A stretch of DNA of 16,770 bases from Frankiales bacterium (lineage in GTDB: Bacteria; Actinomycetota; Actinomycetes; Mycobacteriales; SCTD01): NCBI GenBank assembly GCA_025965735.1, contig JAOPWK010000309.1, forward strand, positions 1 through 16,770. The letters are read 5' to 3'. The translations under genes and the position numbers were made by a program. The notes under the pieces are model-generated. The model saw only the letters and a list, made by a program, of their open reading frames with translations, was not told the DNA's origin and searched no databases. Shown here in pieces: positions 7,133 through 14,402 of this stretch; within the stretch, counting starts at the first letter, position 1, and each line of letters begins with the position of its first letter.

Positions 7133-7198
7133 CGCCGATCATGCAGTTGTTGCACGTCCTCCGAGCGTGCGGGGCGTGTCAGAACTGCATGATCGGCG
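7133..7198. repeat. Perfect 16-bp inverted repeat with 34-base loop between convergent genes
   Basis: The left arm at 7133-7148 (CGCCGATCATGCAGTT) is the exact reverse complement of 7183-7198. A small inner hairpin (GCACG at 7152-7156, CGTGC at 7166-7170) lies in the loop. The repeat fills the gap between the stop codons of arcA and the DUF5926 gene. There is no T run on either side, so it is not a standard intrinsic terminator; it could be a bidirectional terminator of actinobacterial type or a copy of a dispersed palindromic repeat. Confidence 0.85.
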
Positions 7199-7199
7199 G

Positions 7200-8084
7200 C
7201 TAGTTCAGGGTGAGCTGGCGGCTCAGCAGGCCGGAGCGGGCACGCCGCTCGTCGACGGTCAGCGGCTTGTCGTTCGCCAGCTCCTCGTCCAGGCGCGTCC
7301 GCAGTGCGGCGGCCGGCTCCTCCATGGCCTCGGCCTCGCGGTCGAACGGCGCGTCCCACACCGGCACGAGCAGGCCGTGGGCGCGAAACGACCCGACGAA
7401 GCGGGTGTCCGGCCCGATGCCCAGCGCGCCGGCGGCGGACAGCCGTGCGAGGGCGTCGAGCAGCGGAGCCTCGTCCTCCGGCAGCACCCAGCGCAGGTGA
7501 GTGCGCTCCTTCATCCGGCACCAGTACGCGGACGTGACCGAGCTGAGGCGGGCGGTGGGGACGACGGAGGCGTTGGCCCGCTCCATGGACGCGGCCACCT
7601 CGCCGGTCGGGTCGGGCGCGCCCTCGACCCAGTAGTCGAAGCCGGGGTGCAGCGTGATGTCGAGCGGCTCGTCGGCGAGCAGGTCCTGCAGCCGCGCGCC
7701 GGGGCCGGGCAGCCCGGGCGGCTGGACGCTGCTGCCGGGCGTCGCCTCGAGCGCCAGCTCCAGCGCGTGCGCCAGGTCGCGGCTGACGTCGCCGGAGCGG
7801 GACTGCACCTGCAGGCCGAGGAAGACCTTGCCGTCAGCGCGCACCATGGCCGGCCAGGCCAGCGGCAGCACGGTCGAGAGCACCACCTCGCGGTCAGGGT
7901 GGTCCTTGAGCCGCAGCGGCGCGGTGGCCGCGGGGACGATCTCGCGCAGCGCGACCCAGTCGGTCTCGTCGACGCGGCCGGCGAACGGCCGCGTCACCAG
8001 GCGGCGGTCGTCGCCGGAGCTCTTGCCGTGGCAGGCCTTGTAGCGCTTGCCGCTGCCGCAGGGGCAGGGCTCGCGGGCGCCCAC
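7200..8084 (-). CDS. DUF5926 family protein with N-terminal SEC-C zinc motif
   Basis: A 294-residue protein as called from the GTG at 8084. It opens with a SEC-C zinc-binding motif, REPCPCGSGKRYKACHG, as at the end of SecA, followed by the DUF5926 region common in actinobacteria. The function is unknown; such proteins are often mislabelled SecA in databases. The start is doubtful. The GTG at 8084 has no ribosome binding site and would begin three residues before the SEC-C motif. The same frame stays open upstream, and at 8172-8177 there is a perfect GAGGAG six bases before an ATC codon at 8165; an extension from there would add 27 residues beginning ISARRRPPARP, a basic Pro-rich tail typical of this family's N-termini. 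No ATG, GTG or TTG exists between the upstream stop and 8084. Confidence 0.85.
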   Translation of the reverse strand: MGAREPCPCGSGKRYKACHGKSSGDDRRLVTRPFAGRVDETDWVALREIVPAATAPLRLKDHPDREVVLSTVLPLAWPAMVRADGKVFLGLQVQSRSGDVSRDLAHALELALEATPGSSVQPPGLPGPGARLQDLLADEPLDITLHPGFDYWVEGAPDPTGEVAASMERANASVVPTARLSSVTSAYWCRMKERTHLRWVLPEDEAPLLDALARLSAAGALGIGPDTRFVGSFRAHGLLVPVWDAPFDREAEAMEEPAAALRTRLDEELANDKPLTVDERRARSGLLSRQLTLN

Positions 8085-8171
8085 GACGGGGACGACGGCG
8101 TTCGGGTCGGCCGCCGGCGAAGGCGCACCGGTGGGACGCGCGGGCGGACGGCGACGGGCGCTGATCGCAGG

Positions 8172-8177
8172 CTCCTC
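8172..8177 (-). promoter_or_regulatory. Strong Shine-Dalgarno pointing to an ATC codon (possible true start of the DUF5926 gene)
   Basis: GAGGAG on the minus strand at 8177-8172, then six bases, then ATC at 8165-8163, in frame with the DUF5926 gene. ATC/ATT starts are rare but known in bacteria (for example infC). An ATG-to-ATC change or sequencing error would look the same. Confidence 0.4.
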
Positions 8178-8203
8178 GGGCAGGCAGGCGGGACTGCCGA
8201 AGC

Positions 8204-8504
8204 CTAGGCCGTCGCGTACTGCTCGCCCTTGTCAGCGATCGTCAGCCCTAGGTGGACGCAGGTGAGGCCGTCCCGCACCACCGTGCCCCATCGCGTGGCC
8301 ACGGTGGCCACGATCGCCAGCCCGCGACCGGCCTCGGCGGACAGCGGCGCGTGCACGACGGAGTTGCCGACCCAGCTTCCAGACGACCAGGGCGGCGTCG
8401 TCCACGAGAGCCCCGGCCAGGCCGCGGCTGGTCAGCTCGGTGACCAGGCGACGGCGCGCGACACCGGCGCCGGTGGCCTCGTGCGGGACGCGGAGGCTGC
8501 TCAC
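8204..8504 (-). pseudogene. Decayed RsbW-like ATP-binding protein (HATPase_c)
   Basis: A broken anti-sigma-factor-type histidine-kinase-like ATPase. It begins well: AGGAGGA at 8511-8517, then GTG at 8504 (the GTG at 8510 is too close to the ribosome site), then an N-terminal region ending DDAALVVWKL. There the N-box fails: the expected Glu of the E-L-V-x-N motif reads Lys (8376-8378), and an extra G near 8368-8374 shifts the frame. The other frame continues VGNSVVHA, then jumps straight to PLSAEAGRGLAIVATVA and the normal C-terminal end, stopping at 8204. The segment between HA and GRGL, which should carry the ATP-contacting G1 box (roughly 40 residues), is absent. So there are three separate defects. 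Functional relatives act in partner-switching control of sigma factors. Confidence 0.65.
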
Positions 8505-8592
8505 GGCCACTCCTCCTGACTCCCCACGTCAGGGGGCCCGGCAGCCGCGGCCCTCACGAGCCGGTCGGGGACCTGTGGGTGATGCTCGTCGC

Positions 8593-9528
8593 GTGGTGGT
8601 GGCGATCGTCGGAGCCGGACTGGCGGGCGCGGCCTGCGCCCGTGCGCTCACCAGCGCGGGCGTCAGGGTCCAGGTGCACGACCGGGGCCTGGTCCCGGGC
8701 GGGCGCATGGCCTCGCGGCGCCTGGACGGGCGCTACGTCGACGTCGGCGCCTCCTACCTGACGACCCGCGACGAGGGGTTCCGCGCGCAGGTCGACGACT
8801 GGGTGGCCCGGGGTCTGGCGCGCCCGTGGACGGACGCCTTCCACCTGGCCGGCCCGGACGGGGTCGGCGGGCGCAAGGCGGGCCCGCTGCGGTACGGCAG
8901 CGCGGGTGGCCTGCGGTCCCTGGTCGCCGACCTGCTGGCCGGGATCCCGGTACGACAGGAGTCGGTGGTGGCGCACGTCGGGCCGGGCCCCACCCTCGAC
9001 GGCCGCGCGTACGACGCCGTCGTGCTCGCGCTGCCCGACCCGCAGGCCGCGCCGCTGCTCGACCCCGCTCTGGGGGCGGAGCGGGCAGCGGTGCAGGACC
9101 GCGCGTGGGAGCCGGTGCTCGCGCTGGCCGCGGCCTTCGCGCAGCGGACGTGGAAGGTGGACGGCTGCTTCGTCGAGGGCTCGGACGTGCTCGGCTGGAT
9201 CGCGGACGACGGCCGCCGCCGGGGTGACGGCGCACCGGTGCTCGTCGCCCACTCGACCTCGCCGTTCGCCGCGCAGCACCTTGCGGACCCGGCCGCTGCC
9301 GGCCCGGCCATGGTCGAGGCGCTGCGCGGCGTCCTGCAGCTCGACGCCCCGCAGTCCACGCACGTGCAGCGCTGGACGTACGCCCGCCCGGTCGACGCGC
9401 GCGAGGACTCCTTCTTCCTCGGCGAGGCGCGGGTCGGGTTGTGCGGGGACGGCTGGGGCTCGCCGCGCGTGGAGACGGCGTGGGTGTCGGGCACCCGACT
9501 CGGCCGGGCGCTGGCCGAGCGGCTCTAG
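8593..9528 (+). CDS. FAD-dependent oxidoreductase of the renalase/amine-oxidase type
   Basis: About 311 residues. The N-terminal FAD motif reads VAIVGAGLAGAACARAL, followed by the acidic ribose-binding region and GGRMASRRLDGRYVDVGASY, which is typical of renalase-like and NAD(P)-binding amine oxidase-like proteins. The C-terminal GLCGDGWGSPRVETAWVSG is the second flavin-contact motif. Renalases oxidise abnormal dihydro-NAD(P) isomers; the bacterial members are mostly untested, so this substrate is only a family-based guess. Three GTG codons in a row (8593, 8596, 8599) could each start the protein; no clear ribosome site decides. The open frame extends upstream to 8440 but that part has no conserved content and would run over the divergent gene's start. 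Its stop shares CTAG with the convergent gene. Confidence 0.8.
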   Translation: MVVAIVGAGLAGAACARALTSAGVRVQVHDRGLVPGGRMASRRLDGRYVDVGASYLTTRDEGFRAQVDDWVARGLARPWTDAFHLAGPDGVGGRKAGPLRYGSAGGLRSLVADLLAGIPVRQESVVAHVGPGPTLDGRAYDAVVLALPDPQAAPLLDPALGAERAAVQDRAWEPVLALAAAFAQRTWKVDGCFVEGSDVLGWIADDGRRRGDGAPVLVAHSTSPFAAQHLADPAAAGPAMVEALRGVLQLDAPQSTHVQRWTYARPVDAREDSFFLGEARVGLCGDGWGSPRVETAWVSGTRLGRALAERL

Positions 9529-10358
9529 CGTCGGGCCAGCCGGCGCCGTACGCGGTCCGGGCGGTTGCTGATGATGACGTCGACGCCCAGCTCCAGCATC
9601 AGCTCGATGTCGGCGGGCTCGTCCACCGTGAACACGTGCAGCCGGTGGCCCTGGTCGTGCAGGCGCTCGACGTAGCGCGGGTGCCGCTTCACCGAGGCGA
9701 GCGCCAGCCCGGCGCTGCGGACCTGCGGCGGCAGGCTGCCGTCCCGGTAGCGGACCGGCACGCGGTCCATCAGGTAGACCGTCGGCAGCAGCGGCGCCAT
9801 GGCATGCACCCGGCGCAGCGACGTCGAGGCGTACGACATGACGGTGACCGGCGAGACCGACCGGGACAGCGGGGCAGCCAGCCCGTAGCGGCTCAGCAGC
9901 TCGACCAGGCTGCGCTCGACGAGCCCGCCGTACCGCGTCGGGTGCTTGGTCTCGATGTGCAGCTCGACGGGGCGGCCGCTCGGTCCGCGGTGGTCCAGGG
10001 CGAGCTGGAGCAGGCGCTCCAGCGTGAGCACGCTGCGGCGCTCCGGGTCCTGCTCGGCCTCCTGCCAGGCGGCCTCGAGCAGCGGGTCGCCCTGGCGCGC
10101 CTTCCAGGAGGCGAAGTCCAGGTCGGCGAGCTCGGCCAGCTCGAGGGTGCTGAGCACGCCGCGCCCGTCGCTGACCCGGTCGATGCGCCGGTCGTGCACG
10201 CAGACCAGCACCCCGTCGCGGGTGAGCCGGATGTCGCACTCGAGCGCGTCCGCGCCCTCCTCGAGCGCCAGCTCGTAGGCGCCGAGGGTGTGCTCGGCGT
10301 GCGCCGCGGAGGATCCCCGGTGGGCCACGACCTGGACGGGCCGGAGGGCGGGGGGCAC
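9525..10358 (-). CDS. Glycerophosphodiester phosphodiesterase
   Basis: Hydrolyses glycerophosphodiesters to glycerol 3-phosphate and an alcohol. The 277-residue protein is a TIM-barrel GDPD with VVAHRGSS at 10-17 (catalytic His13, Arg14), the metal ligands Glu40 and Asp42 in DALECDIRLTRDG, and catalytic His55 in CVHDRRIDR. The C-terminal VFTVDEPADIELMLELGVD and IISNRPD are standard. The family's PENT motif reads AEHT here (Asn to His). No signal peptide is visible, so it is probably cytoplasmic. The GTG at 10358 follows an AGGA and starts 32 bases after the stop of the 2-hydroxyacid dehydrogenase, so it is likely the last gene of that operon. A much longer open frame upstream is a shadow of the neighbouring gene. 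Confidence 0.9.
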   Translation of the reverse strand: MPPALRPVQVVAHRGSSAAHAEHTLGAYELALEEGADALECDIRLTRDGVLVCVHDRRIDRVSDGRGVLSTLELAELADLDFASWKARQGDPLLEAAWQEAEQDPERRSVLTLERLLQLALDHRGPSGRPVELHIETKHPTRYGGLVERSLVELLSRYGLAAPLSRSVSPVTVMSYASTSLRRVHAMAPLLPTVYLMDRVPVRYRDGSLPPQVRSAGLALASVKRHPRYVERLHDQGHRLHVFTVDEPADIELMLELGVDVIISNRPDRVRRRLARR

Positions 10359-10390
10359 CCGGGGATCCTGCCCCGTTCGCACCGGCTCTG

Positions 10391-11362
10391 TCAGCGGGTC
10401 GGTCGACGTCGTACGACGGGCTCGACGCCGTTGACCACATCCACCGGCGGCAGGCCGTCCAGCACCCGGGTGAGGTTGGCGGTGGACTGCCCGACGATGC
10501 GCATGGCCGCCTGCACGGTGGAGCCGGCCATGTGCGGGCTGAGCAGCAGGCGCGGGGCGGTGCGCAGCGGCGAGTCCGCGGGCAGCGGCTCCGTGACGAA
10601 GACGTCCAGTGCTGCACCGCCGAGGTGCCCGCTCTCCAGCGCGGCGACCAGCGCAGCCTCGTCCACGACCTCGCCGCGCGCGCCGTTGACCAGAAGCGCA
10701 CCCGGCTTCATCCGCGCCAGCCGCTCGGTGTCGATGAGCCCACGGGTCTGCCCGCCCAGCGCGATGACCAGGACGACGACGTCGCTCGTGGCGAGCAGCT
10801 CGTCCAGCTCTGCGTACGGCGCGGGCGCGTCGTCGTGCCGACTGCGCGACCAGTAGCGGACGTCGCAGCCGAAGGCCGAGAACAGCTCCGCCGCGCGGCG
10901 GCCGATCGCGCCCATGCCGATGACGCCGACGCGGCTGCCGGACAGCTCGCGGCCGCCGAGGCTGGTCTGCGGCCAGTCGCCGCGTCGCACGGCGGCGTCG
11001 CCCTCCACCGTCGCGCGCAGCATCGCCAGGGTTGCGGACAGGCACCACTCCGCGACGCTCGTGGAGTTGGCGCCTGCGCAGTTGGAGACCGGGACGCCCG
11101 CCGCGGCGAACGCCTCCAGCTTGATGCCGTCGGTGCCGACGCTGGGCTGCTGCACGAAGCTGACGCGCGGCCCGGGCTCGAGCAGGCGCAGCGACGGTGA
11201 CCAGTCCCCGATCACCACGTCGACGTCCGGGAGCAGCCGGCCGACCTCCTGCTGGGTGCGCTCCTGCGGCGTGACGAGCTCGATGCGCGGGTCCCCGAAC
11301 AGCGACTCGAGCACCTCGTGCGGGAGCGGGGGCAGCGCGAGCACGCGCCAGGGCTCGGTCAT
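10391..11362 (-). CDS. D-isomer-specific 2-hydroxyacid dehydrogenase
   Basis: A 323-residue NAD(P)-dependent dehydrogenase that interconverts D-2-hydroxyacids and 2-oxoacids (glyoxylate/hydroxypyruvate reductase or phosphoglycerate dehydrogenase class). The dinucleotide motif GMGAIG is at 149-154. The catalytic triad is Arg229 (NGARGEVVDE), Glu258 (FVTEPLP) and His277 (SPHMAG). The second-strand end reads YWSRSR with no acidic residue, which favours NADP and a reductase role. There is no ACT or regulatory domain, arguing against a serA-type enzyme. The ATG overlaps the stop of the upstream flavoprotein gene by four bases (ATGA), so the two are translationally coupled. The exact substrate is unknown. 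Confidence 0.9.
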   Translation of the reverse strand: MTEPWRVLALPPLPHEVLESLFGDPRIELVTPQERTQQEVGRLLPDVDVVIGDWSPSLRLLEPGPRVSFVQQPSVGTDGIKLEAFAAAGVPVSNCAGANSTSVAEWCLSATLAMLRATVEGDAAVRRGDWPQTSLGGRELSGSRVGVIGMGAIGRRAAELFSAFGCDVRYWSRSRHDDAPAPYAELDELLATSDVVVLVIALGGQTRGLIDTERLARMKPGALLVNGARGEVVDEAALVAALESGHLGGAALDVFVTEPLPADSPLRTAPRLLLSPHMAGSTVQAAMRIVGQSTANLTRVLDGLPPVDVVNGVEPVVRRRPTR

Positions 11363-12765
11363 GTGCCGGCCTTCCGTGCGGGGGTACCGCCGTGGGCACC
11401 GAAGAAGCGGGCCGCAGCGACGCGGGTGGACAACGACCAGGTGGGATAGGCGTGGATGGTCTGTCCCAGCCTGCCGACGATGGCACCGACCCGCATGGCC
11501 AGGGCGCCTTCCGCGATCTGCTCTCCGGCCATCGGCCCGACCACGGTCATCCCGACGAGCTTGCCGAGCAGCATCCCGCCGACGGGCGCCGGTACCGCGA
11601 TGAGCTTGACGAACCCGTCCGTCTCGCCGGCGGTCCGGGCGCGGTCGCCGCGGGCGTCGGACACGAAGGACACCCGTGCCCGGTCACCGTGCTTGGCCAC
11701 CGCCTGCTCCTCCGTGAGGCCCACGTGCGCGACCTCCGGCTCGGTGAACGTCACCCACGGGACGACCTCGTCGTCCCAGGCCGTGCCTGCGAAAGGTCCT
11801 CGCGCGAAGGCGTTCTTGACAGCGAGCCGTCCCTGCTCGTCGCCCACGTGGGTGAACTGCAGACGGCTGGTGCAGTCGCCTGCTGCCCAGACGGTGCGGG
11901 CGGCGCGCAGCTTGTCGTCGGTGACGACGAGCCCCTTCTCGAGCCGTACGCCGGCGCTCTCCAGGCCGATGCCGTCGGTAGCCGCGCGGCGGCCGACGGC
12001 CACGAGCAGGTGGGAGCCGCTCACGGACGTGCCGTCGCTGAGGTGCAGCACCGGCCCGGTGCTGACGCGGGTGACGGTGGCTCCGGTGCGCAGCTGCACT
12101 CCCTCGCGCTCCAGCACGGTGGTGAGCGCCTGCTGCGCCTCCGGCTCCTCGCGGCCGAGGATCGTCGGCGCTCCCTCCACCACGGTCACCTGCGCGCCCA
12201 GCCGCCGGAACGCCTGCGCCAGCTCCACGCCGATCGGCCCGCCGCCGAGGACCAGCAGGTGCTCCGGCAGCGCGGTCAGCGAGAAGACCGTCTTGTTGTC
12301 GAGGTACGGCACGTCGGCCAGCCCCTCGACTGGCGGCACCAGGGCACGGCTGCCGCTCGCGACCACCAGCCGGTCGAAGGTCACCGCGCGGCCGTCGACC
12401 TCGAGGCTGTGCGGCCCGGTCACGACGCCCCAGCCCTGCAGCAGGTCGATGCCCTGGCGGGCCAGCAGCTCGGGCGACTCGTCCCGCTCGATGTCAGCGA
12501 TGACCCGGTGCACGCGGTCCATCACCTTGGGGAAGTCGACCATCGGCTCGGCCGAGAAACCGTACTGCGGGCCGGATCTCGCGGCCTGCACCCGCCGGGC
12601 CGTCTCCAGCAGCGCCTTGCTCGGCACGCAGCCGTAGTGGGTGCAGTCCCCGCCGGGGCGGTCCGCCTCGACCAGCGCCACCGAGCGGCCGGCCTTGCGC
12701 GCGGTGCGCGCTGCGGCGAGCCCGGTCGCTCCTGCGCCGAGGACGACCAGCTCGTAGTCCGCCAC
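11359..12765 (-). CDS. FAD-dependent pyridine nucleotide-disulfide oxidoreductase
   Basis: A 468-residue class I disulfide reductase. It has the FAD motif VVLGAGATGLAAAR, the redox-active pair Cys41/Cys46 in GGDCTHYGCVPSK, the NAD(P) motif LVLGGGPIGVELAQAF, and the second FAD contact VWAAGDCT. It is not clearly dihydrolipoamide dehydrogenase or mercuric reductase: the C-terminal HxHPTxxE is replaced by HAYPTWSLS (about 438-446), so the usual His-Glu base pair is missing, and there is no C-terminal Cys-Cys pair for mercury. The substrate is unknown. The GTG start at 12765 has CAGACT six bases upstream, a weak TANNNT-like box. It overlaps the next gene by four bases and lies 45 bases after the upstream membrane-protein gene. 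Confidence 0.88.
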   Translation of the reverse strand: MADYELVVLGAGATGLAAARTARKAGRSVALVEADRPGGDCTHYGCVPSKALLETARRVQAARSGPQYGFSAEPMVDFPKVMDRVHRVIADIERDESPELLARQGIDLLQGWGVVTGPHSLEVDGRAVTFDRLVVASGSRALVPPVEGLADVPYLDNKTVFSLTALPEHLLVLGGGPIGVELAQAFRRLGAQVTVVEGAPTILGREEPEAQQALTTVLEREGVQLRTGATVTRVSTGPVLHLSDGTSVSGSHLLVAVGRRAATDGIGLESAGVRLEKGLVVTDDKLRAARTVWAAGDCTSRLQFTHVGDEQGRLAVKNAFARGPFAGTAWDDEVVPWVTFTEPEVAHVGLTEEQAVAKHGDRARVSFVSDARGDRARTAGETDGFVKLIAVPAPVGGMLLGKLVGMTVVGPMAGEQIAEGALAMRVGAIVGRLGQTIHAYPTWSLSTRVAAARFFGAHGGTPARKAGT

Positions 12766-12810
12766 GCCCGCAGTCTGTCAGCGACCGCGTGCCCTGCCCG
12801 CGGCGGAGGG

Positions 12811-13473
12811 TCAGTGCGCGTCGACCAGCTGCCGCACGTCCTTTGCCACGGGCTCGCGCACGACCAGCAGGCAGACCCCCACGACGACCGCCCAGACCGG
12901 CAGCAGGATGAAGCCGAGCCAGGCCGTGAAGATGCTGCCCACCGCGGCCAGGCCGACCAGGCCGGCCAGCACGACGGTCCACGAGGGCAGCACGTGCGCG
13001 CGGCGGTTGCTCAGCGCCACCGCCACCGCCATCGCAGCGCCGAGCATGACCGCCGTGCTGAGCACGTAGTAGCCGATGGACTCCAGGTGCAGCGCGGCGT
13101 TCCCGTCGACCTGGTAGCCGCTCTCGGCGGCCGCCACCCCCGGGCTGTTGATGAGCGCCGAGCCGGTTCCGAAGAGCGCTGCCGAGGCTGCGCCTGCGGC
13201 GAGCACGAGCGACGGGAGCGGCCCGTCGTCGACGCGGCGCAGCAGCGAGCGCAGACCGGCTGCGAGGGCGACGAGCAGCGGGCACGCGTACGTCAGGATG
13301 ATCGCGGCCATGGAGGCCCGATCCTGGTGGCCGCTGTCGGACCAGTACTCCTGGTACCGCTCGACGGCGCCGCTCCCCGTGCTGTCCGGCGTGGTTCCGC
13401 TGGTGAAGATCCCCGCCAGCATCACCGCTCCGAAGAGCACTCCGGCCAACCCGATCCACTGCCTGCGGGACAT
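12811..13473 (-). CDS. Six-segment integral membrane protein, unknown function
   Basis: A 220-residue protein that I do not recognise. Hydrophobic segments lie at about 6-25, 54-76, 86-109, 132-155, 162-182 and 183-206. The loop between the first two (26-53) is polar, rich in Ser, Gly and acidic residues, with an aromatic patch ERYQEYW. This loop probably faces outward if the N-terminus (MSRRQW, positively charged) is inside. No transport or catalytic motif is visible. The ATG at 13473 is preceded by a G-rich GAGGGGGG that can serve as ribosome binding site. A promoter candidate lies just upstream. It may be the first gene of the run that continues with the flavoprotein reductase. Confidence 0.75.
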   Translation of the reverse strand: MSRRQWIGLAGVLFGAVMLAGIFTSGTTPDSTGSGAVERYQEYWSDSGHQDRASMAAIILTYACPLLVALAAGLRSLLRRVDDGPLPSLVLAAGAASAALFGTGSALINSPGVAAAESGYQVDGNAALHLESIGYYVLSTAVMLGAAMAVAVALSNRRAHVLPSWTVVLAGLVGLAAVGSIFTAWLGFILLPVWAVVVGVCLLVVREPVAKDVRQLVDAH

Positions 13474-13500
13474 GAGGCCCCCCCTCGTCCGGCTGAGCGC

Positions 13501-13529
13501 AGGGTGTTCCTCAGAACGCCGTACGTCAA
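13501..13529 (-). promoter_or_regulatory. Putative housekeeping promoter for the membrane-protein gene
   Basis: On the minus strand TTGACG (13529-13524) is followed after 17 bases by CACCCT (13506-13501), which keeps the A and final T of TANNNT. It starts right after the stop codon of the Fpg/Nei gene and would give a leader of about 20 bases that includes the G-rich ribosome site. Confidence 0.45.
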
Positions 13530-14390
13530 CTACTTGAGCAGGCGGGAGAGCCGGCGGTCGGCAAGCGGCTTGCCGTCCGTCTGGCAGGTGGGGCAGTACT
13601 GCAGCGACTTGTCGGCGAAGGACACCTCCCGCACGGTGTCGCCGCAGCGCGGGCAGGGCAGCCCGGTGCGGGCGTGCACGGACAGGCCGCTCTTCTTCTC
13701 GGCCTTGAGCTTGCCTGCCGCGAGCCCCTCCGCGCGGGTCACCGCACCACGCAGGGTGTCGACGATCGCGACGTGCAGCCGGGCGACGTCCTCGGCGGTG
13801 AGGTTGCCGGCCGGCTTGAACGGTGACAGCCCCACCTCCCACAGCACCTCGTCGCTGTAGGCGTTGCCGAGACCGGCGATGAGCGACTGGTCGGTGAGCA
13901 CGCCCTTCACCTGGCCGCGCACCCCCGACAGGAGCCCGGCGAGCAGCTCCTCGCTGAACTCTGGTGACAGCGGGTCGACCCCCAGACGCGAGATGCCCGG
14001 TACAGCAGTGGGATCGGCGACGACGTAGACCGCCAGGCCCTTCTTCGTGCCGGCCTCCGTCAGGTCGAAGCCGGAGCCGTCGTCGAGGTGCACGCGCAGC
14101 GCGATCGGCCCCTTGCCCATCCGCGGCGGCGCCGGCGGCAGCGACTCGCGCCACTGCAGCCAGCCGGCCCGGGCGAGGTGCACGACCAGGTGCAGACCGG
14201 AGACGTCGAGGTCCAGGAACTTGCCGTGCCGCGCGACGCCCACGACCTCGAGCCCGGCCAGCGCGGTGGGCGGCGGGTCGTAGGTCTTGAACGCGGAGAT
14301 GGCCACCGGGTCGACGCGCGCCACGACCCGGCCGACGGCGCGCTCGCGCAGGAACGACGCGAGCGCTTCGACCTCGGGCAGCTCCGGCAT
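13530..14390 (-). CDS. Fpg/Nei family DNA glycosylase
   Basis: A 286-residue base-excision-repair glycosylase/AP lyase. Pro2 and Glu3 of PELPEVE are the catalytic N-terminus, Lys57 is in HGKFLDL, the helix-two-turn-helix reads GLGNAYSDEVL, and a zinc finger has Cys246, Cys249, Cys266 and Cys269. It departs from classic Fpg in two places. The void-filling loop HLGMSG reads HLARAG (Met to Arg at about 74). The zinc-finger GR that contacts DNA is replaced by DK (FADKSLQYC). It is therefore an actinobacterial subgroup rather than plain mutM, and lesion specificity cannot be assumed. The ATG at 14390 has AAGG upstream and lies 12 bases after the stop of the spore-photoproduct-lyase-like gene, so the two are probably co-transcribed. 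Confidence 0.9.
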   Translation of the reverse strand: MPELPEVEALASFLRERAVGRVVARVDPVAISAFKTYDPPPTALAGLEVVGVARHGKFLDLDVSGLHLVVHLARAGWLQWRESLPPAPPRMGKGPIALRVHLDDGSGFDLTEAGTKKGLAVYVVADPTAVPGISRLGVDPLSPEFSEELLAGLLSGVRGQVKGVLTDQSLIAGLGNAYSDEVLWEVGLSPFKPAGNLTAEDVARLHVAIVDTLRGAVTRAEGLAAGKLKAEKKSGLSVHARTGLPCPRCGDTVREVSFADKSLQYCPTCQTDGKPLADRRLSRLLK

Positions 14391-14402
14391 GGCCGAACCT
14401 TG

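Noticed and set aside
8229..8519. A plus-strand 96-residue open frame over the decayed ATPase gene
   Set aside because: The minus strand carries recognisable ATPase pieces and a strong ribosome site; the plus frame has neither.
8528..8550. A GGGCC/GGCCC imperfect repeat in the gap before the renalase-like gene
   Set aside because: Only five pairs form before a mismatch, and it is not placed as a terminator for either divergent gene.
11392..13860. An 822-residue plus-strand open frame opposite the flavoprotein and membrane-protein genes
   Set aside because: It has no recognisable domain and is rich in Arg, His and Gly as expected for antisense reading of GC-rich genes that have clear motifs on the other strand.
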